Below, in pieces: positions 1-7,239 of a DNA stretch of 37,815 bases (position 1 is its first letter; each line of letters begins with the position of its first letter). This DNA comes from Subdoligranulum variabile (GTDB lineage Bacteria; Bacillota; Clostridia; Oscillospirales; Ruminococcaceae): assembly GCA_004554775.1 (NCBI GenBank), contig SFKI01000017.1:1-37815 (forward strand), written 5' to 3'. The translations under genes were made by a program, and so were the position numbers. The notes below the pieces were generated by a model. It searched no databases, was not told where the DNA came from, and worked only from the letters and a program-made list of their open reading frames with translations.

Positions 1-99
1 GCCCATTGCATCAGGTCACCGGTGGCGCCCACGCCCCACATCACCGCGTCACTTAGATTGTCGCCCAGCGCAATCTTCTGGTTCTCAATCTCGTTTTTC
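1..99. repeat. Terminal direct repeat, left copy (circular join)
   Basis: Bases 1-99 are identical to bases 37717-37815. The tape-measure reading frame continues without a break across the join. This is what a circular or circularly permuted genome gives when assembled with a long k-mer. An exact length of 99 fits an assembly overlap better than a biological terminal repeat, since it lies inside a coding region. Confidence 0.95.
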
Positions 100-1157
100 A
101 TGATCTGGATCTGGCTGGCGTTGTTGGCGTATTTTTTGCTGGCCTCATCGCTCAGGGCGGTATTTTCCTCATATGCTGTGTTGGACCGCTCCAGCGCCCG
201 GGTAAACAGGTCCCCCGCGCTCACCAGACTCAGAAATGCCTTTACCTGCCGGGCGTTTTTAATGCCCATGTCGTCCAAAATCGGCAGGATGTTCACGCCC
301 GCGGCCTGCATGTCGTTCAGGTTTTCGATCATTGCCGCCAGTGTTCCGGCGCTGTCCATTTCCCACGCCGCCGCAAACTCCTGGGCCGACATGCCCGCCG
401 CTTTGGCGTACTGATCCAGTTCGCCGCTTCCCAGCACCACCGCTTTGGTGATGTTGCTGGTCAGCGTGCCCATGGCCGTGGATCCGGCCTCAGCCTCGAT
501 GCCTACGGACGATAGCGCGGTGGCCAGTGCAAATGTGTCCGCCTCGGACATACCTGCCTGCACCGTAAATCCCGCCAGCGACGTGGACATGTCCACGATC
601 TCGCTTTCTGTGGTGGCAAAATTGTTGCCCAGGTCTACGATGGCGCTGCCCATGTTTTCGTACTCTGCCGGAGATGTGCCCATGATGTTGGCAAATCGCG
701 CCAGTGCCGTGGCCGCCTCGTTGGCGGACAAATTCGTGGAATATCCCAGGTCAGCCATCACCCGCACAAAATTCAGGATATTTTCGTCCGCAATGCCCAG
801 CTGGCCGGCGGTTTCCGCCAGCTGCGCCAGCTCGCTGGCGCTGGTGGGGATCTGCTCGCTCAGGTCCAGCAGATCCTTTCGGAAATACTCCAGCTCCGCG
901 GCGTTCATGCTGGTGGTTTTCGCCACGCCGGTCATGGCGTCGTCAAATTCCACGCTTTCGTTCACGCAGTCCTTCAGTAAATCAAAAACGCCGGTCAGGA
1001 CTTTTTTGACCGTCTCCCATATCCCGATGCCGCCGGCTATATTTAGGGCGCCTTTAAACCCGGACAGGCTGTCGGCCAGCCCTTTCATGTCTTTTTTGTA
1101 TTGTTCTGCCCCGGTAACCCGTACCCGTGTGCTAATATCCCGCGTCACGCCCGCCAC
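1..1157 (-). CDS. Tail tape measure protein, N-terminal part
   Basis: This is the N-terminal part of the TP901-1-type tape measure protein, which sets tail length and passes through the tail at infection. I place the start at a GTG (1157-1155) behind AGGAGGAGG, giving a protein beginning MAGVTRDISTRVRV. The next 370 codons have no stop and include the family segment VEFDDAMTGVAKTT followed by Ala/Gly-rich helices. The frame continues into 37716-36048 through the circular join, for about 941 residues in all. The start overlaps the end of the frameshifted chaperone extension by 26 bases, suggesting translational coupling. The ORF has no stop inside this part because the window edge cuts it. Confidence 0.93.
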   Translation of the reverse strand, partial: MAGVTRDISTRVRVTGAEQYKKDMKGLADSLSGFKGALNIAGGIGIWETVKKVLTGVFDLLKDCVNESVEFDDAMTGVAKTTSMNAAELEYFRKDLLDLSEQIPTSASELAQLAETAGQLGIADENILNFVRVMADLGYSTNLSANEAATALARFANIMGTSPAEYENMGSAIVDLGNNFATTESEIVDMSTSLAGFTVQAGMSEADTFALATALSSVGIEAEAGSTAMGTLTSNITKAVVLGSGELDQYAKAAGMSAQEFAAAWEMDSAGTLAAMIENLNDMQAAGVNILPILDDMGIKNARQVKAFLSLVSAGDLFTRALERSNTAYEENTALSDEASKKYANNASQIQIMKNEIENQKIALGDNLSDAVMWGVGATGDLMQW

Positions 1158-1293
1158 GGTGTTTCGCCTCCTCCTGCTGTCTTTCCCGCACCCTGCAAAT
1201 GGCATTGACTGTGCCGATTTCCATCTGCATGGCCTCCCGTACCGTTATCCCCAATTGCAGGGTCAGGCTCAGGTACTCGGCCCGGGTCAGTCT
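1132..1293 (-). CDS. Tail assembly chaperone frameshift extension (gpT-like)
   Basis: This is the downstream half of a gpG/gpGT-type tail chaperone pair. At 1299-1293 the upstream gene reads GGA AAA AAA, a classic A-AAA-AAA slippery heptamer, eight bases before its TGA. A -1 slip opens a 53-codon frame (RLTRAEYLSLTLQ..., ending at TAG 1134-1132) that leads directly into the tape-measure start. The fused product would be about 182 residues. The EYLSLTLQLGITVREAM segment looks like the acidic/helical T domains of siphoviruses. There is no plausible separate start. Chaperones of this kind bind the tape measure and recruit major tail protein during tail assembly. Confidence 0.82.
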   Translation of the reverse strand, partial: RLTRAEYLSLTLQLGITVREAMQMEIGTVNAICRVRERQQEEAKHRGGRDAGY

Positions 1294-1679
1294 TTTTTTC
1301 CGCCGTTCTCCCGGTCAATTTCTTCCTGCACCATGTCGCGCACTTCGTCCTCGTCTTCGCAGTGCACGCCCCGGGCTACCGTGGCCATCACGATTTCCTG
1401 GGCCTCCCGCAGCTGTCCGGGCATCAGGTGCACCACCAGCCACTCCTCGGCCAGCATTTCGCCTTTTTCATGGCCCTCCATCCGCCGCATCAGTTCGCCC
1501 TGCTGGCTCATAACCGCCAGCCCGGCCACCAGCGCTTCAAATTTCCGGCCCTTTTCGGCCTTTTCTGTCATTACGTGGATGTATCCGCCGTCCGCGTCGA
1601 AGCGCTCATCCAGCGCAAAAAACGCTGCCGCGTTGCACAAAAAATGGTACCGGCTGAAATCAATCGTATATTTTCCCAT
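1287..1679 (-). CDS. Tail assembly chaperone (gpG-like)
   Basis: The product has 130 residues and begins MGKYTIDFSRYHFL, behind a good GGGAGG ribosome site that overlaps the end of the upstream methyltransferase-like gene. It lies between the major tail protein region and the tape measure gene, where siphoviruses carry the G chaperone. The C-terminus is strongly acidic (EDEDEVRDMVQEEID). The last codons GGA AAA AAA GAC TGA contain the slippery heptamer used to make the longer form. The assignment rests on position, length and the slippery site, not on a recognised catalytic motif. Confidence 0.85.
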   Translation of the reverse strand: MGKYTIDFSRYHFLCNAAAFFALDERFDADGGYIHVMTEKAEKGRKFEALVAGLAVMSQQGELMRRMEGHEKGEMLAEEWLVVHLMPGQLREAQEIVMATVARGVHCEDEDEVRDMVQEEIDRENGGKKD

Positions 1680-1680
1680 T

Positions 1681-2508
1681 TCAATTCCTCCCGGATAGTT
1701 TTGCGATAATTCCCCGCTCCCGGTCCGCTAGCTTCCACGCGCGGGCGTTGGCTTTCTCCGCCGCCGCTTTCTCCGCCTCCGCTTTCTCCGCCGTCGCGCT
1801 GTCGCTCAGTAAAAATCCTGCGCCGTAAATCCCCCTGCCATCGGCCTGCTTCTGGGCGTCCAGTGCCCGGATAAAACATGCATCCTGTGCCCGGATCTTC
1901 AGCTCCACGCCATGTCTGGATATGTATTGCAGTAGCGCGGCGCTGCACACATTCGGCGGGTAGTCATATTTGGGGATTTCGGGTTTTCCCGCCTGCTGTA
2001 CCGCGTCGTCTGCCGCCTTTATGGCGGCCTGCAGTTCCGGGGCGCAGTGGATTTTCCATTCTCCCATATTTGTAATAAACGACGTGTTTACTTTGGCGCC
2101 GTTTTCATATGTGACCGTTGCTGCGCAAACGATATAATTCATTTCGCCCCGGGCCGTGGAAAATAGCGTCAGCGTCGGCGCAAACAGCAGAAACCGTACC
2201 CCGTGCTCCTGATACCATCGGCAAATTTCGGACAAAATCGAAAATGGCGGGTTGTCGATCACCATGCAATCGCCGCTGTAGTCCTCGGCGCGATAATCCG
2301 CCCCCGGCCAGAACGGCCGCACGATCCGCGTCTCCGGGCCGATGTTGTATTCCGCCCGCGCCCAGTCCAGCACCGCCTGATACACCGGTTCCGGGGTCAT
2401 GCAGTCGTCCGTCGTGCGCTTTGCCTCAAATTTCTGCACAAATTCTGCGTAATATTCCGGTGCCTCCCGCTCGGCTTTTGGTACGTGGGCGTTGATTTTC
2501 TGCCTCAT
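1681..2508 (-). CDS. Putative DNA adenine methyltransferase-like protein
   Basis: The 275-residue protein has DNPPFS at about residues 85-90, the motif IV signature of N6-adenine methyltransferases. A segment RIVRPFWPGADY at about 61-72 resembles the AdoMet-binding DPFxGxG motif in weakened form. The TTDDCMTPEPVYQAVLDW segment near residue 32 is typical of phage Dam-like proteins. The C-terminus is an Ala/Glu/Lys-rich coiled-coil-like stretch. I chose ATG 2508 because AAGGAGG lies five bases upstream; TTG 2526 and ATG 2511 are alternatives. It sits unusually between major tail protein and tail chaperone, directly after a terminator. It may modify phage DNA against restriction. Activity is not certain, because motif I is not canonical. 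Confidence 0.6.
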   Translation of the reverse strand: MRQKINAHVPKAEREAPEYYAEFVQKFEAKRTTDDCMTPEPVYQAVLDWARAEYNIGPETRIVRPFWPGADYRAEDYSGDCMVIDNPPFSILSEICRWYQEHGVRFLLFAPTLTLFSTARGEMNYIVCAATVTYENGAKVNTSFITNMGEWKIHCAPELQAAIKAADDAVQQAGKPEIPKYDYPPNVCSAALLQYISRHGVELKIRAQDACFIRALDAQKQADGRGIYGAGFLLSDSATAEKAEAEKAAAEKANARAWKLADRERGIIAKLSGRN

Positions 2509-2524
2509 CATTTCCTCCTTTCGC

Positions 2525-2557
2525 AAAAATCCCCCTGCCCGAAACAGGCAGGGGGAT
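2525..2557 (-). terminator. Rho-independent terminator after major tail gene
   Basis: There is a perfect 11-bp stem (2529-2539 with 2547-2557) and a 7-base loop. On the minus strand it is followed by TTTTT. It lies just after the stop of the major tail gene and before the ribosome site of the methyltransferase-like gene, so it should lower downstream expression relative to the abundant tail protein. Confidence 0.85.
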
Positions 2558-2565
2558 CCATCATT

Positions 2566-3132
2566 TTATGCCGCTGCGACGCCCAGCCAGGTCTTCACCT
2601 GCGTCAGTGCCGCAGCGTCGCTTTCGCAGTCGATCTCTTCGTACCATGCGCCAAAGTTCGGCGCCATGATTTTGCCCTTGATCGGCTGCGTGCCGAAGGA
2701 AATGCTGTTGCCCCGGGTGTTGTCGGTCACGTCCGGGATCTGGCAACGCACTTTCATGTACCGGAAAGCCCGGAACTTCTTCGCGCCGTTGATCATCAAT
2801 ACGCGATAGCCCGCAAACTGGCCGTAGGGCGGCGTGTCGTTCGGTTTCATGGCCAGCGTCTTCGTCTCCTCCGTATACAGCGCACCATACAGGTCCGCCT
2901 GTTCCGCCAGACCGATATTGTCCGTCTCCATGGACAAATCGCCGCTGTCAAACTCGCTCAGGTATTCCGCCAGCTTGTCATCGGCGTACAGTTCGCCTTC
3001 GGCATTTTTGATGGTGGCGTTCAGGCTCACCATTTTGCCGATAATTTTCCCGGCCTCGTAGGTCGGTACCGCGTCATCGGGTTCGGTTTTCATTTTCGCC
3101 CACCCGCATACTTTCAGGCCCATCTTTGCCAT
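2566..3132 (-). CDS. Major tail protein
   Basis: The 188-residue protein beginning MAKMGLKVCGWAKM is of the phi13/TP901 type of major tail tube proteins. It has the typical pattern of an N-terminal strand, a mid-region ESEF/SGDLSMETDNI-like insert and the GKMVSLNATIKNAEGELYADD segment. Subunits of this family form the hexameric tail tube rings. The gene follows the tail completion genes, precedes the chaperones and is closed by a strong terminator, as expected for a highly expressed structural gene. It has a good AGGGAGG-type ribosome site. Confidence 0.88.
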   Translation of the reverse strand: MAKMGLKVCGWAKMKTEPDDAVPTYEAGKIIGKMVSLNATIKNAEGELYADDKLAEYLSEFDSGDLSMETDNIGLAEQADLYGALYTEETKTLAMKPNDTPPYGQFAGYRVLMINGAKKFRAFRYMKVRCQIPDVTDNTRGNSISFGTQPIKGKIMAPNFGAWYEEIDCESDAAALTQVKTWLGVAAA

Positions 3133-3145
3133 TTCTTTTCCCTCC

Positions 3146-3577
3146 TTACAGGTTGTGGTCCTTCAGCCACACCAACATTTCCTTGTATGCCGCCGCCGTG
3201 GCCGCGTCTTTGCTGATCTCCAGCGCCCGCTTGATAAACGGTCGCGCCGGCTGGCTTTTCTTGCCGTGTTCGTTTACAAACGCAATTTCGCCCAGGCGGT
3301 TCCCGTGTTGGGTGCCCTTAAACACGATGTCCACCTGCGCCCCGTTTTTCCGCATCACCGGTTTTTTCGCCGTCACGCTCCGGGCCACGCCGCCCTTGTA
3401 GTATGGGCCCACCAGCATGGTGCCCGCCGTGTATACCTCGGCTTCCTCCACGATTTTCGCCTTCGCCCGCACCATGTTTTTCTGCACTTCGTCTGGCACA
3501 TCGCCCGCCGCCATTATGTCCCGGATCAGTTCGTCCAGGCCGACGTGGGTAACGCCGAATTCGATATCCTGCGCCAT
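3146..3577 (-). CDS. HK97 gp10-like tail completion protein
   Basis: The product is about 143 residues from MAQDIEFGVTHVGLDEL and matches the HK97-gp10 family, which acts at the head-tail joint or tail terminator. The C-terminal QPARPFIKRALE segment is a hallmark of that family. The start at 3577 overlaps the TAA of the upstream gene as TAATG. An ATG at 3592 would add five residues (MGGGI), and its spacing is also acceptable. It lies in the standard neck-gene cluster. Confidence 0.85.
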   Translation of the reverse strand: MAQDIEFGVTHVGLDELIRDIMAAGDVPDEVQKNMVRAKAKIVEEAEVYTAGTMLVGPYYKGGVARSVTAKKPVMRKNGAQVDIVFKGTQHGNRLGEIAFVNEHGKKSQPARPFIKRALEISKDAATAAAYKEMLVWLKDHNL

Positions 3578-3930
3578 TATTCCGCCCCCCATCCTGTTGC
3601 GTCCTCAAACTCAAACACAATGTGTTGTTCCGTGCCATCGTCCGCGGTCCCTTTTTCGGATACGTCCGTCATGTCTGCGTCCGTAAATCCTGCATCCCGG
3701 ATGCATTGGCGGATCTGCCGTTTCAGTGTCGTGGTGTTCCGGGCGTGGGGTGCAAACAGGTGCAGGTCTACCAACCACCGTTCCGCCTGGGCGGCGTCGT
3801 CCGCGAAATCCTCCGGGATGGCCATCAGGCCGAAGGATAGATAGGTGTCCGCCTGGCCGTTATACACGCCCTGCACCACCTCCAGCCCCGTCGGGGCCAT
3901 GGCCTGCACAATCCGTGCGGCAATGCTCAC
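3577..3930 (-). CDS. Neck / tail terminator-like protein
   Basis: The 117-residue protein (MSIAARIVQAMAPTGLEVVQG...) lies between the head-closure protein and the gp10-like protein. Its N-terminal helix is followed by QADTYLSFGLM, a strand with RWLVDLHLFAPHARNT, and a helical RQIRQCIRDAGF segment. This resembles the minor tail/neck proteins of the DUF3168 or gp11 kind. Its start overlaps the previous stop (ATGA). I assign it by position and overall pattern, and the exact neck role is inference. Confidence 0.7.
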   Translation of the reverse strand: MSIAARIVQAMAPTGLEVVQGVYNGQADTYLSFGLMAIPEDFADDAAQAERWLVDLHLFAPHARNTTTLKRQIRQCIRDAGFTDADMTDVSEKGTADDGTEQHIVFEFEDATGWGAE

Positions 3931-4280
3931 GCCTTATCCCTCCTCCGCGCAATGATTTCCATCAGTTTCCGCCGGTCCTCAATCACGTTGATCCGCACGA
4001 TTTCCCATTCCGTGGCCGGGTCGTCGTCCGTGCGCACCACCCGGCATTGCTGGGTGATTTTGTCCGTGTACCAGCAGGTGATCGTGGCCGTCTGCGCCAG
4101 CTGCAGGCGCTGACTGTCCAATGCCTCTTTGCCGTGTTCCCACACCCATTTGCACCGGATGGGCGCCCGAAATACATCCGTCCAGTGCTCCGCCTGGTAG
4201 CCCTCCGCATCTGTCTCGATCCGCCGGCGCTGCACCCGGATCCGGGTCCGCATCTCGCCGATTTTGATATCCCATGCCAT
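3927..4280 (-). CDS. Head closure / head-tail adaptor protein
   Basis: The 117-residue protein begins MAWDIKIGEMRTRIRVQRR. An N-terminal strand of the form GEMRTRIRVQR, a central WTDVFRAPIRCKWVW and a terminal WEIVRINVIEDRRKLMEIIARR give the compact beta-barrel pattern of the SPP1 gp16 / phage head-tail adaptor family. These proteins close the portal after packaging. It follows the connector gene by a few bases and overlaps the next gene by four. Confidence 0.85.
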   Translation of the reverse strand: MAWDIKIGEMRTRIRVQRRRIETDAEGYQAEHWTDVFRAPIRCKWVWEHGKEALDSQRLQLAQTATITCWYTDKITQQCRVVRTDDDPATEWEIVRINVIEDRRKLMEIIARRRDKA

Positions 4281-4835
4281 TTAATACCACCATGCCTTGT
4301 ACTGTTTCAGCATGTTTCGGGTGCTCAGCTCGATCTCGATGCTGGCCACTGCGCCGATCTGCACGCTTTCACGATTCTGGTACCAGTGACCGATTAGCAT
4401 CAGCATGGCCTGGCGTATCAGCGGCGGCACATCCTTGGATGCATATCCTGCCTGGTAGGTCAGCCGATACCCGGTTGCCTCGGATCCGGCCGCAAAAATA
4501 CGCAGTGTCCCGCCTTCCGGGTCCACCTCGTATTCCGCCGCGTCTATTTCCTGGTATTCGCCGGTTTCCAGCCGCCGTTCCATTTTTTCCACCGCGCCCA
4601 CCGGGATCCACGGCAGCCGCTGCCGCTCCGTCGTGCTCTCGGGGTATGCCACTATCTTGCATGGCTTCAGCGCCCTGCCCGTAATGTTTTCGCAGTATTC
4701 CCGGGCGGCGGCGATGATCTGTTCAATCAGGTCGTCTTCGTCGTCCACGTCCTGGATTGCCCGCACCTGGGTTTTCGCCTCTTCCAGGTCAATGGGTTCC
4801 TCCGCACCCGTTACCGCTTGCCGCGTTGCAAACAT
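4281..4835 (-). CDS. Head-tail connector protein (gp6-like)
   Basis: The 184-residue protein begins MFATRQAVTGAEEPIDLEEAKTQVR. The N-terminal EPIDLEEAKTQVRAIQDVDDEDDLIEQIIAAAREYCENITGRAL is the diagnostic pattern of HK97 gp6-type connectors (PF05135 kind), which form a ring under the portal. GAVEKMER-type and YRLTYQAGY segments follow, then the helix PPLIRQAMLMLIGHWYQNRE. It has a GGGAGG ribosome site. It precedes head closure as in HK97-like phages. Confidence 0.9.
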   Translation of the reverse strand: MFATRQAVTGAEEPIDLEEAKTQVRAIQDVDDEDDLIEQIIAAAREYCENITGRALKPCKIVAYPESTTERQRLPWIPVGAVEKMERRLETGEYQEIDAAEYEVDPEGGTLRIFAAGSEATGYRLTYQAGYASKDVPPLIRQAMLMLIGHWYQNRESVQIGAVASIEIELSTRNMLKQYKAWWY

Positions 4836-4866
4836 GCCGCTTCACCTCCCTTCGGGCCTTCAGCCC

Positions 4867-5271
4867 TCACTTTACAATTTTCATCAGGCCGGCCGGCTGA
4901 TCGGGCGGGACGTTTTTCCCGCTGTACGTCAGCAGCATGCCGCTGTCCAGCGCCACATTGGCCACCGTCCGCTGGTAACTGATTTTGATGTACCGCTTCG
5001 TCAGCGGCACGTCCATCACCCAACTGGTGTCGCTGGTGGCCACTGCCGCCGGCATAGCCGCCACCGTGGCAAACGTGCCCGTGGCGCTGTCGCTTTCGGC
5101 CACCGTGATTTCCAGCTTTCCGCCCTCGGATACCGTGCCGATCTCCGCGCTCACCAGTGCCCGGCTGGCCGTGCCCGTGTCAATCGCGGCAGACGCCACG
5201 GCGGCGGAATCCGTTCCCGCCGCCGTGGCCTTCAGCCACCGTTCCCATCTGGCTTCACTGATCAGGTTCAT
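4867..5271 (-). CDS. Probable capsid decoration or head protein
   Basis: The 134-residue protein starts MNLISEARWERWLKATAAG. I chose 5271 because AAGGAGG lies just upstream, overlapping the end of the capsid gene. It is rich in Ala, Thr, Ser and Val, with alternating strands (GGKLEITVAESDSATGTFATV, KRYIKISYQRTV). No catalytic motif is visible. Its place directly after the capsid and before the connector is typical of decoration or cement proteins, so that role is inferred from order and composition. Confidence 0.55.
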   Translation of the reverse strand: MNLISEARWERWLKATAAGTDSAAVASAAIDTGTASRALVSAEIGTVSEGGKLEITVAESDSATGTFATVAAMPAAVATSDTSWVMDVPLTKRYIKISYQRTVANVALDSGMLLTYSGKNVPPDQPAGLMKIVK

Positions 5272-5281
5272 ATTTTCCTCC

Positions 5282-6463
5282 TTAGCTGGCCTTGATCTTG
5301 ATGCGTGCGAAGGCTTCATCCACCACAGGGGCGCCGTCTCCGTAGTAGTTAAACAGATAGCCAATCTGGCCCGCGGTGGCGTACAGCTCCTTCAGCACCT
5401 GCACTTCCAGCGGATCCGCGTCGCAAATCCAGTAATAGCTAAAATCGCCATACACAGCCGCGTATTTGCCGCCGGTGTAATCGTTTGGGGCGTATTCGCT
5501 CATGTACACCGGATTTCCCAGCATCCTGTCCGGCTGGCCCATCTGCGTGCTGGGCTGCCACAGGTACTGACCGCTGGTGTCCTTAAATTTTGCCGCGGCC
5601 TTTACCAGATCCCGGTGCATCACCCAGCTGGCCCGGGCGTGATACTGGCCCTTTACCTTGTATTTTGCGTCGATAAAGTCGTCCATCTTCACCGTCGCGG
5701 CGGTGCTGGTTTCCACGTCCCGGGCGGTGGAAATTCCGCTGGCGCTGGCGGTAAAAATGCCCAGGGGTTTGCCCGTGCCGTTGCCGGTCATGTATGCTTT
5801 TTCCTGGGTGATGGCGATCCGGTAGCGCATTTCTTCCAGCAGCGTGCCGTTCGCCATGGGCGCGTGCTGCATCAGCAGCCGGCTGACCTTCAGCAGCTTG
5901 TTCATTCGGTTGGGTTTAAATTCACGCCGGCCGTAATCCAGCGTGGTTTCCTCGGTGGCCTCGGCCGTCTCCGTGGACCATTCCGCGTCTGCCGCCTCGG
6001 TTTTGCGGTACGGGTAACCCAGGCTCTGGGCCGCGCCGATCCGGGGGGTCATGTGGGCGATCCGCCGCATAAACACCGCATCGTCCAGGCCCTTGATCAG
6101 TTCCTGCACAAATTCCACCGGCGCGGTCAGATAGCCCGCCGTGGCGTCGGTGCCCAGGGTGTAACTGTTTTTGTACTGGGCGATCTCGCCGACGTCGCCG
6201 GACAACGCCCGGGCAAACGCCTTCATGCGCTCGCCATCCTTGTTCTCGGCGCCCCGCTGCTCCGTCTCGCCCAGCCGGCGCTCCCGTTCCTGCTGGCGCT
6301 CCATGGTCTCAATGCTCTTGTTCAGGGCATCGAAGTCCTGCTCCATTTTGTCGTAGATTGCCTTGTCCTCGGCGGTCATTTCCACGCCGTCGAATTTGTC
6401 CAGCATCTGGCGCATTCCGGTCACCAGGCTCATGCGCTTCTGCTTCATGTCCAGGATGTTCAT
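5282..6463 (-). CDS. HK97-type major capsid protein
   Basis: The protein has 393 residues. The first roughly 100 form a charged coiled-coil scaffold (delta domain, KQKRMSLVTGMRQMLDKF...), followed by the mature domain. The mature domain starts near TLGTDATAGYLTAPVEFVQELI, with typical E-loop and P-domain segments such as EEMRYRIAITQEKAYMTGNGTGKPLGI and VMHRDLVKAAAKFKDTSGQYLWQ. It overlaps the protease gene by four bases (ATGA). The protease upstream should remove the delta domain during head maturation. Confidence 0.95.
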   Translation of the reverse strand: MNILDMKQKRMSLVTGMRQMLDKFDGVEMTAEDKAIYDKMEQDFDALNKSIETMERQQERERRLGETEQRGAENKDGERMKAFARALSGDVGEIAQYKNSYTLGTDATAGYLTAPVEFVQELIKGLDDAVFMRRIAHMTPRIGAAQSLGYPYRKTEAADAEWSTETAEATEETTLDYGRREFKPNRMNKLLKVSRLLMQHAPMANGTLLEEMRYRIAITQEKAYMTGNGTGKPLGIFTASASGISTARDVETSTAATVKMDDFIDAKYKVKGQYHARASWVMHRDLVKAAAKFKDTSGQYLWQPSTQMGQPDRMLGNPVYMSEYAPNDYTGGKYAAVYGDFSYYWICDADPLEVQVLKELYATAGQIGYLFNYYGDGAPVVDEAFARIKIKAS

Positions 6464-7239
6464 TCCTCGTTTCCTCCCATCGCATTCAAAATTTTCCGGC
6501 GGGTGGCGTCGAAACGCCGGCGCTGTTCCGCCAGTCTCGATTCCGTTGCCGGTGCGGCCGGCTCCTCTGCCGCTTTATCCTCTACGGGCTGGCTTCCGCC
6601 CCCGTGGCAGGCTCCCTTGGCGCTCAGCGGCCAGTTCCGGTACCTGGCCAATACCTCCGTGCTGACCGTTATACTGGCCGCCGCCTTGTTCTCCTCGATT
6701 TCGTCGCACAGGCCCAGTTCTGCCGCCTGCGCCGCGTCCATCCAGGTCTCCGCTTCCATCAGCGCGGCCATTTTCTCCCGGCTTTGGCCACCCCTGTCGG
6801 CGTAAATCTGCGCCAGCTGCCCGTCGATGCGCTCCAGCGTGTCGGCCATTTTCTGCAGCTCAGCGGCATTGCCGTTGGCATATGCCCATGCCCGGTGGAT
6901 CATCAGCAGGGCGTTCCGCGGCATGACGATCCGGTCCGCCGCCATCACGATAACGCTGGCCGCGCTGGCCGCCAGCCCGTCCACATGGGCCGTCACCTGC
7001 ACGCCCTCCAGCCGACGCAGGATGTTGTAAATCGCCAGCCCCGCAAACACATCGCCGCCCGGGCTGTTGATGTACACATCCAGCGCCGTGATGTCCCCCA
7101 GCGCCTTCAGCTCCTCAGCCACCTGTGCCGGCGTCGTTTCGTCTCCAAACCAGCTCGCGTCGCTGATTTCGCCGTACAGGGTCATTTCTCCCCGGGTCGG
7201 GTCGTCCGCCCGGGCCCGAATTTCCCAGAAGCGCTTCAT
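6460..7239 (-). CDS. ClpP-like prohead protease
   Basis: The 259-residue peptidase belongs to the S14/ClpP family. INSPGGDVFAGLAIYNIL (from residue 57) forms the oxyanion region. GLAASAASVI (88-97) holds the likely nucleophile Ser92, and LLMIHRAW holds His115. The C-terminal 60 residues are polar and probably a linker or scaffold tail. Family members process capsid and scaffold in the prohead. Its ATG overlaps the portal stop, and its own stop overlaps the capsid ATG. Confidence 0.93.
   Translation of the reverse strand: MKRFWEIRARADDPTRGEMTLYGEISDASWFGDETTPAQVAEELKALGDITALDVYINSPGGDVFAGLAIYNILRRLEGVQVTAHVDGLAASAASVIVMAADRIVMPRNALLMIHRAWAYANGNAAELQKMADTLERIDGQLAQIYADRGGQSREKMAALMEAETWMDAAQAAELGLCDEIEENKAAASITVSTEVLARYRNWPLSAKGACHGGGSQPVEDKAAEEPAAPATESRLAEQRRRFDATRRKILNAMGGNEE

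Noticed and set aside
445..1698. 417-residue plus-strand ORF
   Set aside because: It is antisense to the tape measure and chaperone genes. Composition is Ser/Ala/Pro-rich shadow type and there is no ribosome site.
4985..6805. 606-residue plus-strand ORF
   Set aside because: Shadow of capsid, protease and decoration genes; typical for GC-rich coding DNA.
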